Source: an uncultured Candidatus Saccharibacteria bacterium
GTDB taxonomy: Bacteria > Patescibacteriota > Saccharimonadia > Saccharimonadales > Saccharimonadaceae
Length of the DNA stretch: 16,731 bases
NCBI GenBank assembly: GCA_937902525.1
Contig: CALEKV010000189.1
Span: 1-16,731, forward strand
Direction of reading: 5' to 3'
The position numbers were made by a program, and so were the translations under genes. Under the pieces are notes generated by a model that did not search any database, was not told where the DNA came from, and saw nothing but the letters and a program-made list of their open reading frames with translations. Shown in pieces: positions 1 through 7,001 of this stretch (positions within the stretch are counted from its first letter, which is position 1; the number at the start of each line of letters is the position of its first letter).

Positions 1-1238
1 AATGCTTCTGCAAGCGCCAGTCGGTCCACGCCGTTTTTCCGCGCCAACATCTTTAGCCGATCATACGTTTTCTGGTTAAGCGATGCACCATACTCATACA
101 ACCTTTCACGGGCGCCCGGAGTTAATTGCTGCGTGTCAACACCCATCAAATCTGCCGTCATGGCTTCGATTGCCTCGGACATAGTCCGCCAATGAGCATC
201 ACCCTTCATTCGTATGTGATTGCCGGACTCGTATTGCGTACGCAGTGACTCTATAAGGTCATCTGTATTCACGCGTGCTGCATCCTGATGTTTTACGACT
301 TCTTCTAGGAACAGCCAGTTACGGTCCTTAATCTCTGCTATCCGCTGTATAGACCCCAGCCTAAGTGGGTCGTCACGGTATTCCGCTATAGCCTGTTCCG
401 AAGGCTTAAAGTAAACACCTTCCGGCTTTATGGGGGCGAGCTTTATAAGCTCAGACTCTGACGCATTATACATCTCATTATCAAAATCCCAGGTGTCTGT
501 AAAAAAGTTGTCATACGCCGTCTTAAACTCTGCCGCATTTTCTGGATTGGACCGCCGTGCGTCTACCTCAAACATACGCTCCATATCCCACTGCTCCCAA
601 TATTCTTCATACAACAGCTTCTGTTCAAACGCATCAAGCGCCATGCTCTCGAATACACTAGGGTGTTCTGCTTTTAGCTTTTGTATCAACGCAAAGCTGG
701 CATCAAAAACTCGCGGTTCGCCCGCATCAGAAAGATGAAACAGGCGACCATACTGACTGGATACATAGGATAAAATGTCGGTTTTTTGACCGTTTTTGAG
801 CTTATCCTCAACCATTGCGATATCCAGTAAATGCTTATTAAGGTCAGGAAAAGTAGTTGAGTAGCCCCACCGTTCCTCCGTATCTTGATCTATAAGCCGT
901 TCTATCCGCTGTTCCTCTGTCAACTCATCCGTAATGTCAACTTCTTTTATTTTAACTTTACCACCGTCTATTGCGTCGAGCATTCTTTGCCAACTAGCAA
1001 TTTCATCATCCCATGTATAGCCGCCACCCCAATAGTGTGATGAACCTTCATCTTTTTGGCGCTTTGCGTCGGCTATGGCCTCAACTACGCTCTCACGATA
1101 TTGCTGAAGGTTAATTGGCGTTCTATATCTTGTTGACGGCTCGCTAACGTCACCATCAAGTACATGATATTCATACACACGCCTATCAGTTTGCGTTTTA
1201 GTACCTTCGGGTTGCGCATTTAAGACTTCGGAATACAT
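1..1238 (-). CDS. Large acidic protein of unknown function, C-terminus cut by window edge
   Basis: An open frame reads on the minus strand from an ATG at 1238 to the left edge, 412 residues without a stop, so the C-terminus lies outside. It begins MYSEVLNAQPEG and is rich in Asp, Glu, Tyr and Trp, with no clear membrane segment or signal peptide. I do not recognise a family or a catalytic motif. The end nearest the edge (DRLKMLARKNGVDRLALAEA) looks like a helical repeat or docking region. The start is supported by a TTGACT-N17-TAATAG promoter 41-69 bp upstream and by loss of coding character beyond it. There is no good Shine-Dalgarno: the leader is A-rich, with only a weak AAAGAA. It is probably cytoplasmic. 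It is divergent from the 1423 gene. Coding status is secure; function is unknown. Confidence 0.8.
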   Translation of the reverse strand, partial: MYSEVLNAQPEGTKTQTDRRVYEYHVLDGDVSEPSTRYRTPINLQQYRESVVEAIADAKRQKDEGSSHYWGGGYTWDDEIASWQRMLDAIDGGKVKIKEVDITDELTEEQRIERLIDQDTEERWGYSTTFPDLNKHLLDIAMVEDKLKNGQKTDILSYVSSQYGRLFHLSDAGEPRVFDASFALIQKLKAEHPSVFESMALDAFEQKLLYEEYWEQWDMERMFEVDARRSNPENAAEFKTAYDNFFTDTWDFDNEMYNASESELIKLAPIKPEGVYFKPSEQAIAEYRDDPLRLGSIQRIAEIKDRNWLFLEEVVKHQDAARVNTDDLIESLRTQYESGNHIRMKGDAHWRTMSEAIEAMTADLMGVDTQQLTPGARERLYEYGASLNQKTYDRLKMLARKNGVDRLALAEA

Positions 1239-1278
1239 TGTTAATTCTTTTTTTATTTTTTACGTTTCCTATATATAA

Positions 1279-1307
1279 CTATTAGCACAAACTGTATAAA
1301 AAGTCAA
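1279..1307 (-). promoter_or_regulatory. Promoter of the 1-1238 gene
   Basis: On the minus strand TTGACT (1302-1307) is followed by a 17-bp spacer ending in TGC and then TAATAG (1279-1284), so it has a consensus-like -35 and an extended -10. The predicted start near 1272 gives a leader of about 33 nt that is nearly all A and T and lacks a strong ribosome binding site. The same CTTGACTTTTT string starts the promoter at 5290-5318. Confidence 0.6.
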
Positions 1308-1364
1308 GAGCGGCTAAAAAATGCTTTATAGAATCCTATTTTTGTAATATTATTTACATTTTTG

Positions 1365-1373
1365 TGGCATAAT
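1365..1373 (+). promoter_or_regulatory. Extended -10 promoter of the 1423 gene
   Basis: TGG followed by CATAAT (1368-1373) forms an extended -10 element on the plus strand, in an AT-rich stretch 50 bp before the chosen start codon. No good -35 is visible at 17 bp. It is divergent from the minus-strand promoter at 1279-1307, so the 1239-1422 gap is a bidirectional promoter region. Confidence 0.4.
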
Positions 1374-1422
1374 ATAGCCAGAAAGAGGTTTGACCACCAA
1401 TTGTACATTGAAAGGAGCTGTG

Positions 1423-1983
1423 TTGTTAGCATACGACATGGAGGACCTGCCGGATACGTTTGAAAAAATCCCTCGTCCTCGCAAGCAACAGCAACACCTC
1501 ACGCACTACCCGCTCGACGAACTTTTTAGCGGGGCACGGATGGCGGACAAGCTGACCTTAGCGGAAGGCCGAATAGTTGAAGTGTTTACGACTGCCACTG
1601 AAATTCGGCGTGGTCGCTCGTACCCAACCAGGGGGTACATTGGCGCTATCGGTAAAACGCAAAAGGAACTTGTGGCCCACGTAATCACGAATAGTCGCAG
1701 GTTTGTCACTGTCAGTGAGCTGTCAAAATCCGTACCATATCAACAACTCAAAATCGTCGCACGACGTGCAGAGAAGGATCTTGTATCGGCTAAGGTTGCC
1801 CAGCTGGTTCAGAAAAACGATGTCTGGTTCAATGAATATGCGACCGGCATCTGGGAGATTCGCCCAAGCTTGATCGACAAGTACGAGCTAGATCGTGAGC
1901 TTGTGCGGCTCATCCGTAAAACCGATCAACAAATCCGTCGCGAGCACCTACATGGTGACTATCCACTACGAGTAGTGCACTAG
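1423..1983 (+). CDS. Uncharacterised basic protein, 186 aa, TTG start
   Basis: This soluble, fairly basic protein is of no family I recognise. The frame is open from a TTG at 1390, but the best ribosome binding site is AAAGGAG at 1411-1417, five bases before a TTG at 1423; an ATG at 1438 is the fallback start. Visible parts are an N-terminal polar stretch (PRPRKQQQHLTHYPLDELF), a Gly/Tyr-rich segment (RSYPTRGYIGAIGKT), and a C-terminal helical half with many Arg and Lys. The segment from FVTVSELSKSVPYQQLK through VWFNEYATGIWEIRP could fold as a winged helix, which would suit a nucleic-acid-binding protein, but this is inference. It stands alone between the divergent promoter region and the structured element at 1986-2050. 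No membrane segment or signal peptide is seen. Confidence 0.75.
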   Translation: MLAYDMEDLPDTFEKIPRPRKQQQHLTHYPLDELFSGARMADKLTLAEGRIVEVFTTATEIRRGRSYPTRGYIGAIGKTQKELVAHVITNSRRFVTVSELSKSVPYQQLKIVARRAEKDLVSAKVAQLVQKNDVWFNEYATGIWEIRPSLIDKYELDRELVRLIRKTDQQIRREHLHGDYPLRVVH

Positions 1984-1985
1984 TT

Positions 1986-2050
1986 CGCGCGGCTGAAGCA
2001 GGATGGAACATAGCCCGAGACAAAGGCTGACCTACCGAAACAGCCGCGCG
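1986..2050 (+). ncRNA. Candidate structured RNA: 65-nt rod-like hairpin
   Basis: A perfect 10-bp inverted repeat (CGCGCGGCTG at 1986-1995 with CAGCCGCGCG at 2041-2050) encloses 45 nt that fold further. GG-AT-GG (2001-2006) faces CC-TA-CC (2031-2036), and AGCC (2012-2015) pairs with GGCT (2025-2028) around a purine-rich loop. The outer internal loop has AAGCA on one side and GAAA on the other. It begins two bases after the stop of the 1423 gene and ends 16 bp before a terminator, so it would form the 3' end of that transcript. It matches no RNA class I know. The strand is inferred from the upstream gene. Confidence 0.4.
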
Positions 2051-2066
2051 CAGTTCACGTATATTT

Positions 2067-2093
2067 AATAGAGCACCGCCAGGGTGCTCTATT
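2067..2093. terminator. Bidirectional terminator between the 1423 gene and mscL
   Basis: AATAGAGCACC (2067-2077) and GGTGCTCTATT (2083-2093) form a perfect 11-bp stem with a 5-nt loop. The A/T-rich base of the stem supplies a short U-run on either strand. It lies between convergent genes, with mscL ending at 2102, so it can end transcription from both sides. Confidence 0.7.
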
Positions 2094-2101
2094 CATGTTG
2101 C

Positions 2102-2497
2102 CTATTCTTTTTTCTTATCAAGCCTGTCGAGCTTAAGCCCCTTAACGATAAAGTACACCACAAAGGCTACTGCCACCAGTGTAATGGCGCTGCTGACAAA
2201 AGCACCCCACCTAAAATCTGCCGTACGGCCCCATAAGTTAAGGTGCCATACTGCCGCTTCAAGACCAGCCTGCGAGCCGACAATAAACTGCACGATTGGC
2301 GCAATAAAGCCTTCCACCAGTTTTCTGACAGTATCGCCTGCGGCAGTACCAATCGCCAAACCAACCGCCAGGCCTACAATTCCTTGCTCACGGATAAAAT
2401 CAACAAATCCGCTGCCATGGCTCTTTGTTTTGCTGGCCGCTGCTTCGGCGCGGGCTTTAATAGCACCTGACACCTTAGCTACTTTTTTTTCTGCCAT
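2102..2497 (-). CDS. mscL: Large-conductance mechanosensitive channel MscL
   Basis: This is an inner-membrane homopentameric channel that opens under membrane tension and releases solutes on hypo-osmotic shock. The 131-aa protein has an N-terminal amphipathic helix (FVDFIREQGI, about 31-40). TM1 is a Gly/Ala-rich pore helix (VGLAVGLAIGTAAG, about 41-54, running on into DTVRKLVEGFIAPIV), followed by a short periplasmic loop, TM2 (about 98-120) and a basic/acidic C-terminal tail (LDRLDKKKE). The order and length fit the family, except for an Ala/Lys-rich N-terminal extension of about 30 residues before the usual start. GGAG lies 12 bases before the ATG and TATAAT stands further upstream. It appears to be a single-gene unit ending at the shared terminator. 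Confidence 0.9.
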   Translation of the reverse strand: MAEKKVAKVSGAIKARAEAAASKTKSHGSGFVDFIREQGIVGLAVGLAIGTAAGDTVRKLVEGFIAPIVQFIVGSQAGLEAAVWHLNLWGRTADFRWGAFVSSAITLVAVAFVVYFIVKGLKLDRLDKKKE

Positions 2498-2536
2498 ATC
2501 TGTACAACTCTCCTTTTACCACTGTTGCTGGTGATG

Positions 2537-2542
2537 ATTATA
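2537..2542 (-). promoter_or_regulatory. -10 element of mscL
   Basis: A perfect TATAAT is on the minus strand 39 bp upstream of the mscL ATG. No strong -35 is seen at 17 bp (TTTATT is the nearest match). AAAGGAG lies between this element and the start codon. Confidence 0.45.
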
Positions 2543-2582
2543 GCGAAAGCCAAAAAAGAAATAAAGCGAGGAAAGATTACCA

Positions 2583-2624
2583 GTGTGGGGGCGGGCAGCA
2601 TGTTGTGCCACGCCACCCCCACAC
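2583..2624 (-). terminator. GC-rich hairpin, probable terminator of the 2636-2926 gene
   Basis: GTGTGGGGG (2583-2591) pairs perfectly with CCCCCACAC (2616-2624), and GGCA (2594-2597) with TGCC (2606-2609) inside it. It starts 11 bases beyond the stop codon of the minus-strand gene ending at 2636. The U-tract is poor (ACTGGTAATCTTT), so it may instead protect the 3' end of the mRNA. Confidence 0.45.
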
Positions 2625-2635
2625 CAGGAGAGCAA

Positions 2636-2926
2636 CTACGCGTTTGTAGCGGCGCAGTACTCCCTGCCCCGTGGCGTGATAGTATACGTCACAGGGTCTG
2701 GATCATAGAAGCCCCTACGCCCCTCCTCGCGGGAGCGGGCAATTAGGTGATTACGCAACGCCAAGTTGATAGCTGACGCCATCACTCGGCTGGTCACGTC
2801 GATGTTCAGCACGGACGCCACATGGGAATCGCGTTCGACCGTCAGCGGACCTTTAGCCAACCTATCAGTCAGCGCTCTCAGGGCGAACGCCCTCTGGGCG
2901 TCCTTGACCGTGACTACTACGGGCAT
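2636..2926 (-). CDS. Small winged-helix-like protein, 96 aa
   Basis: A soluble basic protein of no family I can name. The start at 2926 is well supported: GAGGAGAAGG lies immediately upstream. The sequence runs as predicted helices (VKDAQRAFALRALTDRLA; VTSRVMASAINLALRNHLIARS) followed by a hairpin-like segment ending TYTITPRGREYC. The pattern 'helix, helix, beta wing, ITPRGREY' is common in small winged-helix DNA-binding proteins, where 'T.RG' sits at the end of the wing. A transcription-factor role is therefore plausible but not shown. It appears monocistronic, with a hairpin on each side. The stop codon is TAG. Confidence 0.65.
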   Translation of the reverse strand: MPVVVTVKDAQRAFALRALTDRLAKGPLTVERDSHVASVLNIDVTSRVMASAINLALRNHLIARSREEGRRGFYDPDPVTYTITPRGREYCAATNA

Positions 2927-2955
2927 TTTCCTTCTCCTCGCTTTGTCATTCGTGG

Positions 2956-2972
2956 CAGGCGGCCATCGCCTG
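2956..2972. other. Short inverted repeat in the leader of the 2636-2926 gene
   Basis: CAGGCG (2956-2961) and CGCCTG (2967-2972) form a 6-bp stem with a 5-nt loop, 30 bp upstream of the start codon at 2926. It could be an operator for the winged-helix-like protein itself or a leader hairpin. Nothing else supports either reading. Confidence 0.25.
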
Positions 2973-2996
2973 AATCACTCAAGCCCTGAAACAGCA

Positions 2997-3024
2997 AACC
3001 CGCCGAGGTTGTACTCGGCGGGTT
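2997..3024 (-). terminator. Strong hairpin terminator
   Basis: AACCCGCCGAG (2997-3007) and CTCGGCGGGTT (3014-3024) form a perfect 11-bp GC-rich stem with a 6-nt loop. On the minus strand it is followed by TTTGCTGTTT, a usable U-tract, so it would end transcripts arriving from argS before the 2636-2926 gene. Confidence 0.6.
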
Positions 3025-3306
3025 GTTGATTCCAGAATTCGTACCAGGAACTACACCGCCGAGCGCGCAACACAAAAGACAATCATTAGCTCTGCACTGG
3101 ATTGTCTGGTTGCTATACTCATCTGTGGCATATTCCTTGGCTAGTAGCGTACAACACTATAACATCCACCGCAACCCCACCTTACAATAAAAATCGTAAC
3201 CTCTTTCCTCAGGGCCTGGCCCTTACATCTGGAGATTTTTACCAGTTTACAAGCGTAACAGGGGTATAGCGGCGCTACAAGGGCCGGCACAAAGTACCAA
3301 ACTGTA
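3025..3306. other. Intergenic stretch downstream of argS, no gene recognised
   Basis: I see no convincing gene in these 282 bases. They hold a 13-bp odd palindrome (AGGGCC-T-GGCCCT, 3211-3223), a minus-strand extended -10-like TGTTATAGT (3156-3164), a plus-strand TGCTATACT (3111-3119) and the terminator at 3077-3107. A short untranslated RNA running from about 3149 to 3077 on the minus strand is possible but unsupported. Confidence 0.4.
3077..3107 (-). terminator. Rho-independent terminator downstream of argS
   Basis: AGACAATC (3077-3084) and GATTGTCT (3100-3107) form an 8-bp stem with a 15-nt loop. On the minus strand it is followed by TTTGTGTTG, giving a run of U at the end of the stem. 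It lies 200 bp past the argS stop. Confidence 0.5.
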
Positions 3307-4977
3307 CTACAGGTGTTCCGGTGCGGCAATACCAAGCAGTGCCAGGTTGCCGGCCAAAGTGTCACGGTATAACATGGCGATTCCTAAGCGTATCGCCTGG
3401 CGTTCATCACCCACAATCCAGCATTTTTCATAAAAACGATTAAATTCTTGCGCTAATTCGTACAAATAATTACAAATATAATGCGGCATTAATTCACGGG
3501 CGGCGCGTTCAACAATACTGGCGTTTTCGCCTAATTTGCGCATTAAAGCACGTTCGGCAGTGTCATATTGAACGTTCTCTGTTGTGATTCCCGCAGCACC
3601 TGCTTTTTGCAGAATACTACATACCCTGGCATGCGCATACTGCAAGTACGGGCCGCTATTTCCTTGTAGGCTAACGGATTCTTCAAGGTCAAATGCAATA
3701 TCACCACCAGCGCGGTATTTCAAAAACTGATACTTCACCGCCCCAAGCGCCACGTCGTTCACCACAGTACTGTCTTTTGTCATGTTGGCAACTTTTTCCC
3801 GCACAATATCAATCACATCCGCCGCACGAGCCACATTGCCAAGCCGGCTGCTCATTTTTTTGCCGTCACCAAAACGCACAGTGCCATTTGTGATATGTTG
3901 CATGCGCTCGCCGATTCCCGGTTGCAACGCGTTTGCCGCCGCAAATACTACCCGCATGTATTCTTTTTGATCATTCCCGGTTATGAGCGTACGTAAATCA
4001 AAATTATAATCGGCTTTTTCAGTGAAGATAACACCGATATCTTTAGTTTCATAGGTTGGCAGCCCTTTGCTAGTAATAAATACCCGGGTATGCAGGTGCT
4101 GTTCAGGGTCACCTTCAAACACCACCGCCCCCTCGCTTTCGGTAAACAACCCCTTTTGCAAGCCGCCACGCACTAGTCCTAAACCCTTTTCAGCCGTTGC
4201 GCTTTCAGGATAATAATGCATGCGGTCAACTTTAATTAGGTCGTAAAATGCATCAAAATAATCATAGCTCCACTGGCGGGTTGTCCAATATATTTGTGCA
4301 AAGGCGCTGCCGTGGTCGTTCGCGGCATGCAGGGCATAGATTTGTTGGTTATAGGCGTCAATCTGCTGCTTGGCGATGTCAGATTCTTCGTAAGCGCCGG
4401 CCCCGGCCACATAACATGTGCTGATCCACCGCGCCCTTTCAAATGGGTCGGCCGCAACCTTCCCTAAGCCAGCCGGGTTTTCGCCACCGAGCGCCTGCAC
4501 CATGCCGTACATGCACTTTGCGGCATGCAAGCCAACATCGCCGCCAAAACTTGTCCGAAACATCTGCGCACCAGACTGCTCAACAAGGCGCGCTATTACA
4601 TCACCCAAAATAGTTTGATACAAATGGCCAGTGTGGAGTTCTTTAAAAGCGTTTGGGCAGCTATATTCAAGCACATAGCGCACGTTGTCATAAATCTTAC
4701 CTGGTCTTCTGGCAGCGTTTTCGCGCAATTTTGCGTCGCTTACGGTGATATTAATAAACCCAGGGCCGGCAATGTCGACTTTTGAATATTCCCCTGTTTG
4801 GTGCAACGCTTCTGTGATTTCTGTAGCAATTTCGCGCGGGTTTTTGCCAAGCTGCTTGGCTAGCTGCATAGCCACATTGGTGCTAAAATCGCCAAATTCA
4901 GGCTCAGGCCGGGTGATTTGCGGCTCAGTATCTATGTTGTATAGCTCAAAAATAATCCGTTTAACTGCGCTTTCCAT
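3307..4977 (-). CDS. argS: Arginyl-tRNA synthetase
   Basis: This class I synthetase charges tRNA-Arg in the cytoplasm. The 556-aa length is typical. Domains in order are the ArgRS N-terminal (Add-1) domain (about 1-80, with RPEPEFGDFSTNVAM), the Rossmann core with the HIGH-type motif HTGH (115-118, in ELHTGHLYQT), the second signature KMSSR (374-378), and the DALR anticodon-binding domain at the C-terminus (about 430-556, with GPYLQYAHAR and EFNRFYEKCW). The ATG at 4977 is chosen over an in-frame ATG about 90 bases upstream because that extension (with GGRDCSTSGIIG) is unlike any ArgRS and runs through a terminator. TATAAT ends just seven bases before the chosen ATG, so the message should be essentially leaderless. 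The upstream 49-aa gene is separated by a terminator. Confidence 0.96.
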   Translation of the reverse strand: MESAVKRIIFELYNIDTEPQITRPEPEFGDFSTNVAMQLAKQLGKNPREIATEITEALHQTGEYSKVDIAGPGFINITVSDAKLRENAARRPGKIYDNVRYVLEYSCPNAFKELHTGHLYQTILGDVIARLVEQSGAQMFRTSFGGDVGLHAAKCMYGMVQALGGENPAGLGKVAADPFERARWISTCYVAGAGAYEESDIAKQQIDAYNQQIYALHAANDHGSAFAQIYWTTRQWSYDYFDAFYDLIKVDRMHYYPESATAEKGLGLVRGGLQKGLFTESEGAVVFEGDPEQHLHTRVFITSKGLPTYETKDIGVIFTEKADYNFDLRTLITGNDQKEYMRVVFAAANALQPGIGERMQHITNGTVRFGDGKKMSSRLGNVARAADVIDIVREKVANMTKDSTVVNDVALGAVKYQFLKYRAGGDIAFDLEESVSLQGNSGPYLQYAHARVCSILQKAGAAGITTENVQYDTAERALMRKLGENASIVERAARELMPHYICNYLYELAQEFNRFYEKCWIVGDERQAIRLGIAMLYRDTLAGNLALLGIAAPEHL

Positions 4978-4984
4978 TGCACCT

Positions 4985-4993
4985 ATTATACCA
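4985..4993 (-). promoter_or_regulatory. Extended -10 promoter of argS, leaderless start
   Basis: TGG-TATAAT on the minus strand ends seven bases before the argS ATG. Transcription would normally begin 6-8 bases after the hexamer, at or one base before the ATG, leaving no room for a ribosome binding site. No -35 match is evident, consistent with an extended -10 promoter. Confidence 0.65.
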
Positions 4994-5031
4994 GAGGTCG
5001 AGCAATCCCGACCACCAAACCAGCAGAGCAT

Positions 5032-5054
5032 AAAAACCCAGGGTGTTTCCCTGG
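5032..5054 (-). terminator. Rho-independent terminator of the pyrG-side transcripts
   Basis: CCAGGG/CCCTGG (5038-5043 with 5049-5054) with a 5-nt loop is followed on the minus strand by GTTTTTA. It lies 53 bp after the 49-aa gene and just before the argS promoter. A T-rich run on the other side means it may also work on the plus strand. Confidence 0.75.
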
Positions 5055-5106
5055 ATTTTATCAACCCCACAGTAGCAAGTGCGCGGGGACTAACACGGAG
5101 TTTAAT

Positions 5107-5256
5107 CTATTCTACGTTTATAGCATCCAACACAGCCAGTTCTGCCACAGTCGATACTGGACTAATGCCCTTGACGCTGTGAAGCACAAACCGAAACGCA
5201 TCCATCGTGTCCGTGTCTAAGCCTTGTTCCGGGATTTCTTTTTTTTCTTCTGCCAT
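5107..5256 (-). CDS. Uncharacterised 49-aa acidic protein
   Basis: The product begins MAEEKKEIPEQGLDTDTMDA and ends AVLDAINVE, with a TAG stop at 5107. It is soluble and acidic, with two likely short helices (TMDAFRFVLHSVKG and TVAELAVLDAINV). No family is recognised. It is judged real because it has its own TTGACT-N17-TAGCAT promoter and a strong terminator just downstream, and because it fills the space between pyrG and argS with balanced amino-acid composition. The start has no close Shine-Dalgarno: GAAGG lies over 20 bases upstream and the leader is A-rich, as for the 1-1238 gene. It is too small to place in a pathway. Confidence 0.6.
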   Translation of the reverse strand: MAEEKKEIPEQGLDTDTMDAFRFVLHSVKGISPVSTVAELAVLDAINVE

Positions 5257-5289
5257 GATTTTTTGTTTTTTATAAAACCTTCACTGTTA

Positions 5290-5318
5290 ATGCTATCATA
5301 CTTATGGCAAAAAGTCAA
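5290..5318 (-). promoter_or_regulatory. Promoter of the 49-aa gene
   Basis: TTGACT (5313-5318), a 17-bp spacer ending in TGA, and TAGCAT (5290-5295) are on the minus strand, just after the pyrG stop. The predicted leader of about 27 nt is A-rich. The element shares the string CTTGACTTTTT with the promoter at 1279-1307. Confidence 0.6.
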
Positions 5319-5323
5319 GTCGC

Positions 5324-6904
5324 CTATTTTGCAGCATGAATTAACCCGCGGAACAACGGGTGGGCGCGCATAGGGCGGCTTTTGAATTCGGGGTGCGCCT
5401 GGGTAGCGACAAAATAATCGCAAGCTGGCGCTTCGATAAATTCCACCAATTTACCGTCGGGTGATGTGCCACTTACAACAATACCGCCTTTTTCAATGTC
5501 TTTCAAAAAGGCTTGGTTGACTTCATAGCGGTGGCGATGGCGCTCCACTACTTCAGTCGCGCCATATACCCCTGCTACCTTACTGCCACTTTGAAGCTTG
5601 GCCGGGTAATCACCAAGGCGCAAGGTGCCGCCAGTGCTCTGCTTACCTTCTTGTCCGGGTATAATGTACACCACGTTTTGGTTGGTATCAGCGTCAAATT
5701 CCGTACTATTGGCATGTTTTAAACCACTTTTACGCGCGGCGGCAATCACCGCCACTTGCAGGCCTAAGCAAATACCTAAATATGGCTTGTTGTGCATTAA
5801 GGCGTAAGTAGCGGCGGCAATTTTACCTTCCACGCCACGACCGCCAAATCCACCCGGCACTAAAATACAATCTACTTCATCTAGCTGATCATCTGTTACA
5901 TTTTCGGCATCAATCCACCTTATGTCGGCATCTACTTGCTCTGCCCAGCCAGCACTTTTTAAAGCCTCTGCCACACTTATATACGTGTCGGTGTTGTCAA
6001 GATACTTAGCCACTAAGCCAATCTTGACACGCTGCTCAAAGCCCTTAGTGTCGTCACTCACCAACTTGCGCCAGCTAGCTAGCGCAGGCTTCTTTGATAC
6101 ACCGGTAAACTCACTTAATTTATTGTCAAGGTAGCACGCCACAGTTAGCGGTACTTCGTAAACAGTGTGGCAATTTGGCATCATCATAACGCCGTCGCGC
6201 GGTACGCCACCAAATTTACTGATTTTATCGGCAATTGCTTCAGGCGCGGGCAATGTGCTGTCGGTGCGTACGGCAACAACGTCCGGCACGATTCCGTAGC
6301 CGCGTAGGTCATTCAATGCGTTTTGTGCTGGCTTGCTTTTGAACTCGTGGCTGACGCCCAAGTACGGCACATACACCACATGCACATACATGCAACGGTC
6401 GCGGCCGACTTGCGCGCCAAATTCGCGGATAGCTTCCACAAACGCCAAGCCTTCATAATCCCCCACGGTACCACCAATTTCCACTAAGTGCACGTCGCTA
6501 CCCTCGGCAGCTGCTGCAATTGATTCCATGATTGCGCCCGTTAAATGTGGCACCAGTTGAATAGTTTGGCCACCAAACTTACCGGCGCGCTCGTTATCTA
6601 TTAATTCCTTCATGAGTCGCCCCTGCAGGGTGGCATTTTTTTGCGTTAGCTCCAAATCCAAAAAACGCTCGTAATGACCTAGGTCCAAGTCTGTTTCAGC
6701 GCCGTCTTTAGTAACAAAGCACTCGCCGTGCTCTTTAGGGTTAAGCAGTCCGGCGTCGACATTTAAGTATGGGTCGCATTTTTGCACCGATACATTTAGC
6801 CCCTTAGCCTGAAGCACCGCCCCAATACTGGCGGCGGTGATCCCTTTACCGACGCCGCTTAAAACACCGCCGGTAACAAATATAAATTTTGTGTTCGTTC
6901 CCAT
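5324..6904 (-). CDS. pyrG: CTP synthase (glutamine hydrolysing)
   Basis: It makes CTP from UTP, ATP and glutamine in the cytoplasm. The 526-aa protein has the N-terminal amidoligase domain with the P-loop-like GGVLSGVGKG (12-21) and DGAETDLDLGHYERF (67-81), then a C-terminal class I glutamine amidotransferase domain with PGGFGGRG (350-357), nucleophile Cys379 in GICLG, and the His504/Glu506 pair in QAHPE. All catalytic residues are present. The CTP synthase loop reads DAGLLNPKEHGECFVT instead of the common DPGTMSPFQHGEVFVT. The start at 6904 is preferred over an in-frame ATG at 6922 because GGGGGAG lies between them at proper spacing. It has its own promoter (6931-6939) and follows the microprotein operon. 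It supplies substrate for the ribonucleotide reductase encoded upstream. Confidence 0.97.
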   Translation of the reverse strand: MGTNTKFIFVTGGVLSGVGKGITAASIGAVLQAKGLNVSVQKCDPYLNVDAGLLNPKEHGECFVTKDGAETDLDLGHYERFLDLELTQKNATLQGRLMKELIDNERAGKFGGQTIQLVPHLTGAIMESIAAAAEGSDVHLVEIGGTVGDYEGLAFVEAIREFGAQVGRDRCMYVHVVYVPYLGVSHEFKSKPAQNALNDLRGYGIVPDVVAVRTDSTLPAPEAIADKISKFGGVPRDGVMMMPNCHTVYEVPLTVACYLDNKLSEFTGVSKKPALASWRKLVSDDTKGFEQRVKIGLVAKYLDNTDTYISVAEALKSAGWAEQVDADIRWIDAENVTDDQLDEVDCILVPGGFGGRGVEGKIAAATYALMHNKPYLGICLGLQVAVIAAARKSGLKHANSTEFDADTNQNVVYIIPGQEGKQSTGGTLRLGDYPAKLQSGSKVAGVYGATEVVERHRHRYEVNQAFLKDIEKGGIVVSGTSPDGKLVEFIEAPACDYFVATQAHPEFKSRPMRAHPLFRGLIHAAK

Positions 6905-6930
6905 GTTTGATATCTCCCCCATGGGCTTTT

Positions 6931-6939
6931 AGTATAACA
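6931..6939 (-). promoter_or_regulatory. Extended -10 promoter of pyrG
   Basis: TGT-TATACT on the minus strand lies 26 bp before the chosen pyrG ATG. An imperfect -35 would overlap the short inverted repeat at 6955-6970. The leader is about 20 nt and includes the GGGGGAG ribosome binding site. Confidence 0.55.
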
Positions 6940-6954
6940 CTTTTTAACCCAGGT

Positions 6955-6970
6955 ACGCTATAGGTAGCGT
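6955..6970. other. Inverted repeat at the pyrG -35 region
   Basis: ACGCTA (6955-6960) and TAGCGT (6965-6970) form a 6-bp palindrome with a 4-bp centre, lying where the -35 of the pyrG promoter would be. It could be an operator or a weak terminator for the 101-aa gene upstream; no long U-tract is present. Confidence 0.3.
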
Positions 6971-7001
6971 GTTGTATTAAAAGCTATAACTATTTGTGGT
7001 G

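Noticed and set aside
3058..3138. 26-codon minus-strand frame starting MPQMSIATRQ
   Set aside because: It runs through the terminator hairpin at 3077-3107, and its ribosome binding site spacing is wrong.
3108..3306. RNase P-like GAGGAAAG on the minus strand near 3205
   Set aside because: Only that short string matches; the rest of the conserved core is missing and the space is too small.
4978..5070. Longer argS frame starting at an ATG at 5070
   Set aside because: The added residues are not ArgRS-like and the DNA holds a terminator and the argS promoter.
6905..6922. Earlier in-frame ATG for pyrG at 6922
   Set aside because: The GGGGGAG ribosome binding site lies after it, and family members begin at the second ATG.
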